NCBI GenBank assembly: GCA_031255075.1
Contig: JAIRTF010000136.1
Coordinates: 1-8,917, forward strand
Source of the DNA: Bifidobacteriaceae bacterium
GTDB lineage: Bacteria > Actinomycetota > Actinomycetes > Actinomycetales > WQXJ01
Direction of reading: 5' to 3'
DNA: 8,917 nt
Shown: in pieces, positions 5,159-8,917 of the stretch
How positions within the stretch are numbered: the first letter of the stretch is position 1
Layout: each line of letters starts with the position of its first letter
Made by a program: the position numbers and the translations under genes
The notes under the pieces: generated by a model
What the model saw: only the letters and a program-made list of their open reading frames with translations
Told to the model about the DNA's origin: nothing
Databases searched by the model: none

Positions 5159-6736
5159 TCAGTTCACTTTCTGCTTGAAGGTTGGGTACGGCTCAAAGTT
5201 CAGCGGGTCTCGCTTCCATGGCGCCAACGGCAACAACACCGCCACCACCACGCATAGCGCCACCGAACCCCAACCACCAATGTTCAACAGCGACGCCGAA
5301 TAGGCGTCATAGCCTTTGGTGACCAAGTCGGTGACTGTCGCGTAGACCATGTAGGCCAACACCACCGGGCAAACAACTGTCACCAAGATGCGCCAGATCA
5401 GCCCCACCTTGAAGGTGGACAGGCTGGACAGGTGGTAGCTCAACTCATTGCCCTTGCGATAGACCCACATGGTGACCACCATCATGACCACGGCCGATGT
5501 GACGATACCCACCTCGTTGACGTAGTGATCAACCACATCCAAGTTGGGCAGACCGGCCTTGGTGCCGAAAGCCGCCAGCGAGATCAGAGCCACCGGAATC
5601 CCCATGACCAGAGCTGCCTTGCGCTCTGACAGCTCAAACTTGTCCTGCAGGGAGGTGGATATGACCTGCAGAATCGAGATCAGCGAGGTGAACCCGGCCA
5701 ACAACAGCGAGCCGAAGAACAGCGCGCCGAACAGCCACGATTGCGGCATCTCCGAGACCACCTTGGGGAACGTCACAAAGGCCAACAGCGGCCCTTTGAG
5801 GGATTCTTGCTGCGACAGTTGGTCCATGGTGATGCCCTGGTCATGGGCCATGAAACCGAGCACTGAGAAGACGCCCAACCCGGCCATCAGTTCGAATGAT
5901 GAGTTGGCGAACGCCACCACCAATCCGGGCGAAGTCAGGTTGGCGCGGCGCTTGCGGTAGGAGGCGTAGGTCAACATGATGCCAAAGGCAATCGAAAGGG
6001 AGAAGAAGATTTGGGCGTAAGCCGCGACCCAGACACTGGCATCTCCCAGGGCTGAGAAGTCGGGTGTGAACAGCTCATTTAGGCCATCAACGGCACCTGG
6101 CAGGAAGAGCGCCCGAACCACCAGAATGCCAAAGGCTATGACCAGCACCGGGATGGCGATGGCGTTGGTCCGTTCGACACCCTTCTTGACGCCGAAAGCC
6201 ATCACCAAAATGGCGGCTACCCAGATCAGACAAAGCGGGCCGAGCACCCCGGCCACCGGCGATAGAAGTCCACCGGTCAGGCCATCAGTCTGGAGGTATT
6301 CAACAATCAGGAAGGTTTTCGGATCAGAGCCCCACCGCTCCCCAAAGGAGAACACAAAGTAGGAGCCGGCCCAGGCCAAGATGGCGGCATAGTAGATGGC
6401 GATGAAGAAGCAGATCATCACCTGGAACCAGCCAACTGATTCCACCCAACGACCAAGTTTGCCGCCCAACCGCCGGAAGGCCAGCGGCGCACCACCCCGG
6501 AAACGGTGCCCCAAGGCATAGTCAAGGAATAGGATCGGTATCCCAGCGGTCAATAGCGCCACCAGGTAGGGGATCATGAACGCGCCGCCGCCATTCTCAT
6601 AGACGGTGCCCGGGAAACGCCAGATGTTGCCCAGGCCAACGGCCGAGCCAATCGCTGAAATGATGAACCCGAACTGTCCTGACCACTGCTGACGTTCACG
6701 AATCGCGTTCGGATCGACAGTTTGACTCTTGCTCAT
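5159..6736 (-). CDS. metP: NSS-family sodium symporter, MetP-like (methionine/alanine import)
   Basis: A sodium-dependent transporter of the neurotransmitter:sodium symporter family, in the cytoplasmic membrane. It has 525 residues and about 11-12 predicted helices. The signature of helix 1, GSAVGLGNIWRFPGTVYENG, spans 30-49 and contains the unwound segment that binds sodium and substrate, followed by GGAFMIPYL. Helix 6 is around FFSLSIAFGIMLTYASY (244-260), and FTSLISILQV (349-358) corresponds to helix 8 with its sodium site. The direct neighbour, a tiny MetS-like subunit, places it with MetP, which imports methionine and alanine in Corynebacterium; the substrate is inferred from this. The ATG at 6736 follows GGAGGG at 4 bases. 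The 5' region carries repeated GGCCGCC elements able to form alternative stems, so post-initiation control is possible. The deacetylase gene lies 133 bases upstream on the same strand. Confidence 0.88.
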   Translation of the reverse strand: MSKSQTVDPNAIRERQQWSGQFGFIISAIGSAVGLGNIWRFPGTVYENGGGAFMIPYLVALLTAGIPILFLDYALGHRFRGGAPLAFRRLGGKLGRWVESVGWFQVMICFFIAIYYAAILAWAGSYFVFSFGERWGSDPKTFLIVEYLQTDGLTGGLLSPVAGVLGPLCLIWVAAILVMAFGVKKGVERTNAIAIPVLVIAFGILVVRALFLPGAVDGLNELFTPDFSALGDASVWVAAYAQIFFSLSIAFGIMLTYASYRKRRANLTSPGLVVAFANSSFELMAGLGVFSVLGFMAHDQGITMDQLSQQESLKGPLLAFVTFPKVVSEMPQSWLFGALFFGSLLLAGFTSLISILQVISTSLQDKFELSERKAALVMGIPVALISLAAFGTKAGLPNLDVVDHYVNEVGIVTSAVVMMVVTMWVYRKGNELSYHLSSLSTFKVGLIWRILVTVVCPVVLAYMVYATVTDLVTKGYDAYSASLLNIGGWGSVALCVVVAVLLPLAPWKRDPLNFEPYPTFKQKVN

Positions 6737-6755
6737 TGAGCCCTCCGCATGTGAT

Positions 6756-6802
6756 GGCCGCCCCCTGGCCGCCGCCCTTTTGGCGGCCAGCCCCCGGCCG
6801 CC
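6756..6802 (-). promoter_or_regulatory. Structured 5' region of metP with mutually exclusive stems
   Basis: GGCCGCC occurs on the plus strand at 6756-6762, 6767-6773 and 6796-6802; its reverse complement GGCGGCC occurs once at 6782-6788. The inverted copy can pair with each of the other three. The strongest is the 9-bp stem CTGGCCGCC/GGCGGCCAG (6765-6773 with 6782-6790); the pairing with 6756-6762 extends to 8 bp and that with 6796-6802 is 7 bp. Only one can exist at a time. No U-tract follows on either strand, so it is not an ordinary terminator. It lies 20-66 bases before the metP ATG, within the expected leader RNA. I do not recognise a known riboswitch class. Confidence 0.45.
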
Positions 6803-6822
6803 TTTACCCCGTTTCAGTAAAG

Positions 6823-6828
6823 ATTCTA
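6823..6828 (-). promoter_or_regulatory. Possible -10 element for metPS
   Basis: TAGAAT on the minus strand matches the -10 consensus in five of six positions, in a locally AT-rich patch between the deacetylase stop and metP. No good -35 hexamer is visible at normal spacing. If used, the metP leader would be about 80 bases and would contain all four GGCCGCC-type elements. Confidence 0.35.
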
Positions 6829-6869
6829 CCTAACGATCTGCGGGGCCTTGTTCTGGCGCTTCGAGCCGG

Positions 6870-7748
6870 TTAGTCGGCCCTTCCGGCGGCCATCAACTGG
6901 CTGACAGTGACACCGCGAAAGCCAGCCGCCTCAAGCCGGGTGAGCAGCGCATCTACTGCCTCAACTAGCTGCTGATCAGGGGAACCACGCCCATCGTGAC
7001 TAAGAATGATCATCCCTGGGCGGGCGGTGTTCACCACCCGGTCCACATCTGACAAGGCTGCATCGCCACCATGGAGCACATGGGACCACAACACCACTGT
7101 CTGATCCAGATCAGCCGCGGCCCGCAGGGCGAGTTGATCAAGACGGCCGTAAGTTGGGCGGAACAGGACTATCGGCTGGCCGGAGAGCTCCGCCAGTATC
7201 TCGGCCGCCTGGTTCAAACCGCCTTCGACCGAATTGGCGGGGATAGTTGTCAGCCTGGAGTGGTCCCAGCCGTGGCTGGCTACCTCGTGGCCTTCCGCCA
7301 CTACCCTGGCCACCACCTCGGGGTGCTCGGCGGCGGCCTCGCCTAGTTCGAAGAAGGTGGCCGTCGCGCCGTGGGCGGCCAACACGTCCAATAGCTGCGG
7401 TGTCCACTGCGGATCCGGGCCGTCATCGAACGTCAACGCGTAGAGCTGCTGGTCCGTATCCACCTTCCAGATCACCTCGACCGCCAGGCCGCCCTCTACG
7501 GCGCCCGGCAGCGGCGGAACCCGGTCGGTCGGGCTGGGATGACGCTCGGCCATGCGGCCACCCACGAATCCGCCTATGCCCACTGCCACTACGACCAACA
7601 CCATGCCAACTCGCGCCAGCCAACGGCGAGTGGCGGCGCCCGGCCGCCGGCCTCGCCTGGCACGGGGCGGCGCCGGTCGCGGGCTTGGGGCTGGCGCTTC
7701 CGGTTGGTTGGGCTCCGGCGGCGGACCGCCGCTGACGCTGTCTGTCAT
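6870..7748 (-). CDS. Membrane-anchored NodB-type polysaccharide deacetylase
   Basis: Carbohydrate esterase family 4 enzyme, predicted to remove acetyl groups from N-acetylated sugars of peptidoglycan or another envelope polysaccharide. From the ATG at 7748 it has 292 residues. A Pro- and Arg-rich cytoplasmic tail (1-42) precedes one membrane helix (about 43-64, VGMVLVVVAVGIGGFVGG), with the catalytic domain outside (about 100-290). Motif 1 is TFDDGP (106-111), supplying the base and a metal-binding Asp. Motif 2 is SHGWDHSRLT (158-167), with the metal-binding H-x3-H. Motif 3 is FRPTYG (196-201) and motif 5 is LSHD (249-252). The usual D-W of motif 4 is not evident (LWSHVLHGGDA). A GTG at 7793 would add 15 residues; neither start has a clear Shine-Dalgarno. 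The substrate cannot be inferred. It is divergent from the oxidoreductase and upstream of metPS. Confidence 0.87.
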   Translation of the reverse strand: MTDSVSGGPPPEPNQPEAPAPSPRPAPPRARRGRRPGAATRRWLARVGMVLVVVAVGIGGFVGGRMAERHPSPTDRVPPLPGAVEGGLAVEVIWKVDTDQQLYALTFDDGPDPQWTPQLLDVLAAHGATATFFELGEAAAEHPEVVARVVAEGHEVASHGWDHSRLTTIPANSVEGGLNQAAEILAELSGQPIVLFRPTYGRLDQLALRAAADLDQTVVLWSHVLHGGDAALSDVDRVVNTARPGMIILSHDGRGSPDQQLVEAVDALLTRLEAAGFRGVTVSQLMAAGRAD

Positions 7749-7878
7749 GGCTTGGTCAGCGTACCTGTCGGCGCCCGCCGGCCGAAACGCCACGGCCTGG
7801 GGCTGGGTTTGGGACTGGTTTCAGCCGAGCTAACGATTTGGTTCGATAGCGCGGCGGAAGGCCCCGTAAGGGAGGGCT

Positions 7879-7906
7879 TTGTTCTGGGCTGTTGCCGTTC
7901 TATGCT
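7879..7906 (+). promoter_or_regulatory. Promoter of the quinone oxidoreductase gene
   Basis: TATGCT (7901-7906, four of six to the -10 consensus) ends 6 bases before the ATG at 7913. A weak TTGTTC (7879-7884) lies 16 bases upstream. The bases just before the ATG contain no purine-rich Shine-Dalgarno. Together this suggests a leaderless mRNA starting at the ATG. Confidence 0.45.
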
Positions 7907-7912
7907 TGTTTG

Positions 7913-8905
7913 ATGCGTGCCATTCGGATTGCCAAACCTGGCGGCCCGCAGGGCCTGAAACTGGTCGACCTGCCAGAGCCGGTGCCTTCGGCCGGCCAGG
8001 TGCTGGTCAAAGTGGCCGCGGTGGGCGTGAACTTCATTGACACCTACCGGCGCTCCGGAGTCTACAAAGTGGACTTCCCGCATGTTCCCGGCACTGAAGG
8101 CGCCGGCACCGTGGCGGCGCTGGGTGAAGGCGTGACCGGCCCAGAGATTGGCCAAAAGGTCGCCTGGGCTGATTCGGTGACCGGGTCTTACGCCGAATTC
8201 GCGCTAGTTGAGGCCAGCCGGTTGCTGCCGGTTCCCCCATCGGTGCCACTGGAAGTAGCTGCCGCCGTGCCGCTCCAGGGAATGACGGCCGATTATCTGA
8301 TCCGCTCGACTTATCCGGTCAAAGCCGGGGAATTCGTCCTCCTGTACGCGGCCGCCGGCGGTGTCGGCCAACTCGCCACCCAGATGGCGCTGATGGCGGG
8401 CGCCGAGGTGATCGCCACGGTGGGCCGGGCAGCCAAGGCGGCCAGCGTCATCGCCCTGGGGGTGCCTCCTGACCGGGTGATAGACCTGGGCGCCCTGACT
8501 GAGGTGACCGAAGACCTGCCGCCGCTGGTCAAGGCACTATCCGGCGGACCAGGTGCGCACGTGGCCTATGACGGCATCGGCCGGGACACCTTCCAGGCGA
8601 CGCTGGCAAGCCTCAGGCCTCGCGGAATGGCTGTGCTGTACGGCGGAGCTTCTGGCCAGGTGCCGCCGTTCGATCCGCAGGAATTGAACGCCCATGGGTC
8701 GCTCTATTTGACCCGCCCCAAACTGGGTGATTACACCGCCACGGCCGCCGAATTGCGCCAACGCGGCGAGCGAGTATTTGGTGAAATCGCAGCCGGACAA
8801 CTCAAGGTCTCAATTGGCCACGAATACCGATTAGCGTCCGCAGACCAAGCACATGCGGCATTGGAATCCGGATCTACCCAAGGGAAGGCTATTCTTATTC
8901 CCTAA
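7913..8905 (+). CDS. qor: Zeta-crystallin-type NADPH:quinone oxidoreductase
   Basis: Cytoplasmic zinc-independent medium-chain dehydrogenase/reductase that passes electrons from NADPH to quinones or other reactive carbonyl compounds. It has 330 residues (E. coli Qor has 327). The N-terminal GroES-like domain (about 1-120) includes VGVNFIDTYRRSGVY (38-51) and PGTEGAGTV (59-67). The Rossmann domain (about 125-260) has the nucleotide motif YAAAGGVG (145-152), as in Qor, followed by GAEVIATVGRAAKA. DGIGRDTF (220-227), GSLYLTRP (262-269) and the end STQGKAILIP also match Qor closely. No zinc ligands are evident. The ATG at 7913 is chosen because family members start here and a promoter-like -10 ends 6 bases before it; an in-frame TTG at 7892 is unlikely. 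It is divergent from the deacetylase and no operon partner is visible. The physiological substrate is unknown. Confidence 0.93.
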   Translation: MRAIRIAKPGGPQGLKLVDLPEPVPSAGQVLVKVAAVGVNFIDTYRRSGVYKVDFPHVPGTEGAGTVAALGEGVTGPEIGQKVAWADSVTGSYAEFALVEASRLLPVPPSVPLEVAAAVPLQGMTADYLIRSTYPVKAGEFVLLYAAAGGVGQLATQMALMAGAEVIATVGRAAKAASVIALGVPPDRVIDLGALTEVTEDLPPLVKALSGGPGAHVAYDGIGRDTFQATLASLRPRGMAVLYGGASGQVPPFDPQELNAHGSLYLTRPKLGDYTATAAELRQRGERVFGEIAAGQLKVSIGHEYRLASADQAHAALESGSTQGKAILIP

Positions 8906-8911
8906 GCTCAC

Positions 8912-8917
8912 AAGGAA
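8912..8917 (+). promoter_or_regulatory. Possible Shine-Dalgarno of a next gene cut off by the window end
   Basis: AAGGAA are the last six bases of the window, 7 bases after the oxidoreductase stop. The sequence would suit a ribosome-binding site for a closely following plus-strand gene. No coding sequence is available to test this. Confidence 0.2.

Noticed and set aside
7799..7818. G-rich run (GGGG, GGG, GGG, GG) that resembles a G-quadruplex motif
   Set aside because: The fourth run has only two guanines, so at best a weak two-layer structure. Such runs are common in GC-rich DNA.

Overview
The window looks like chromosome of a fairly high-GC Actinomycetota species. The main reasons are an Lsr2-type nucleoid protein, which is essentially confined to actinobacteria, and a MetP/MetS-type transporter pair with the very small MetS subunit. 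A branched-chain amino acid attenuator with a tiny Ile/Leu/Val leader peptide upstream of ilvB, and apparently leaderless promoters, also fit. No mobile element, rRNA, tRNA or CRISPR array was seen. The genus cannot be read from the sequence.

Left part (1-2340), minus strand. This is the acetolactate synthase operon: ilvB (large subunit), then after 19 bases ilvN (regulatory subunit), which runs off the left edge. Upstream of ilvB is a compact control region. In the direction of transcription it holds a perfect 19-bp palindrome, a -35/-10 promoter, a 12-codon leader peptide MTILVVVDLRVA that begins where transcription should begin, a 10-bp hairpin, an intrinsic terminator with a U-tract, and the ilvB ribosome-binding site. 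This is the layout of ribosome-mediated attenuation by branched-chain amino acid supply.

Divergent from ilvBN (2499-4106, plus strand) is a transporter of the AspT/YidE/YbjL family: two membrane halves around two RCK_C (TrkA_C) domains. Its substrate is unknown. The shared upstream region makes co-regulation with ilvBN possible but unproven. About 410 gene-poor bases follow (4107-4519). They hold only a weakly supported 10-codon ORF with a good Shine-Dalgarno and, at the right end, the AT-rich lsr2 promoter.

Middle part (4520-6869). lsr2 (plus) faces metP-metS (minus) across a hairpin-rich convergent intergenic region. metP encodes an NSS-family sodium symporter. metS, one base downstream, encodes a single-helix 48-residue protein that is easily missed. 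The 5' region of metP contains three copies of GGCCGCC and one inverted copy, so several mutually exclusive stems are possible.

Right part (6870-8917). A membrane-anchored NodB-type polysaccharide deacetylase (minus) is divergent from a zeta-crystallin-type quinone oxidoreductase (plus), whose promoter geometry suggests a leaderless mRNA. The most interesting items are the ilvB attenuator with its leaderless peptide and adjacent palindrome, and the repeat-based structure ahead of metP.
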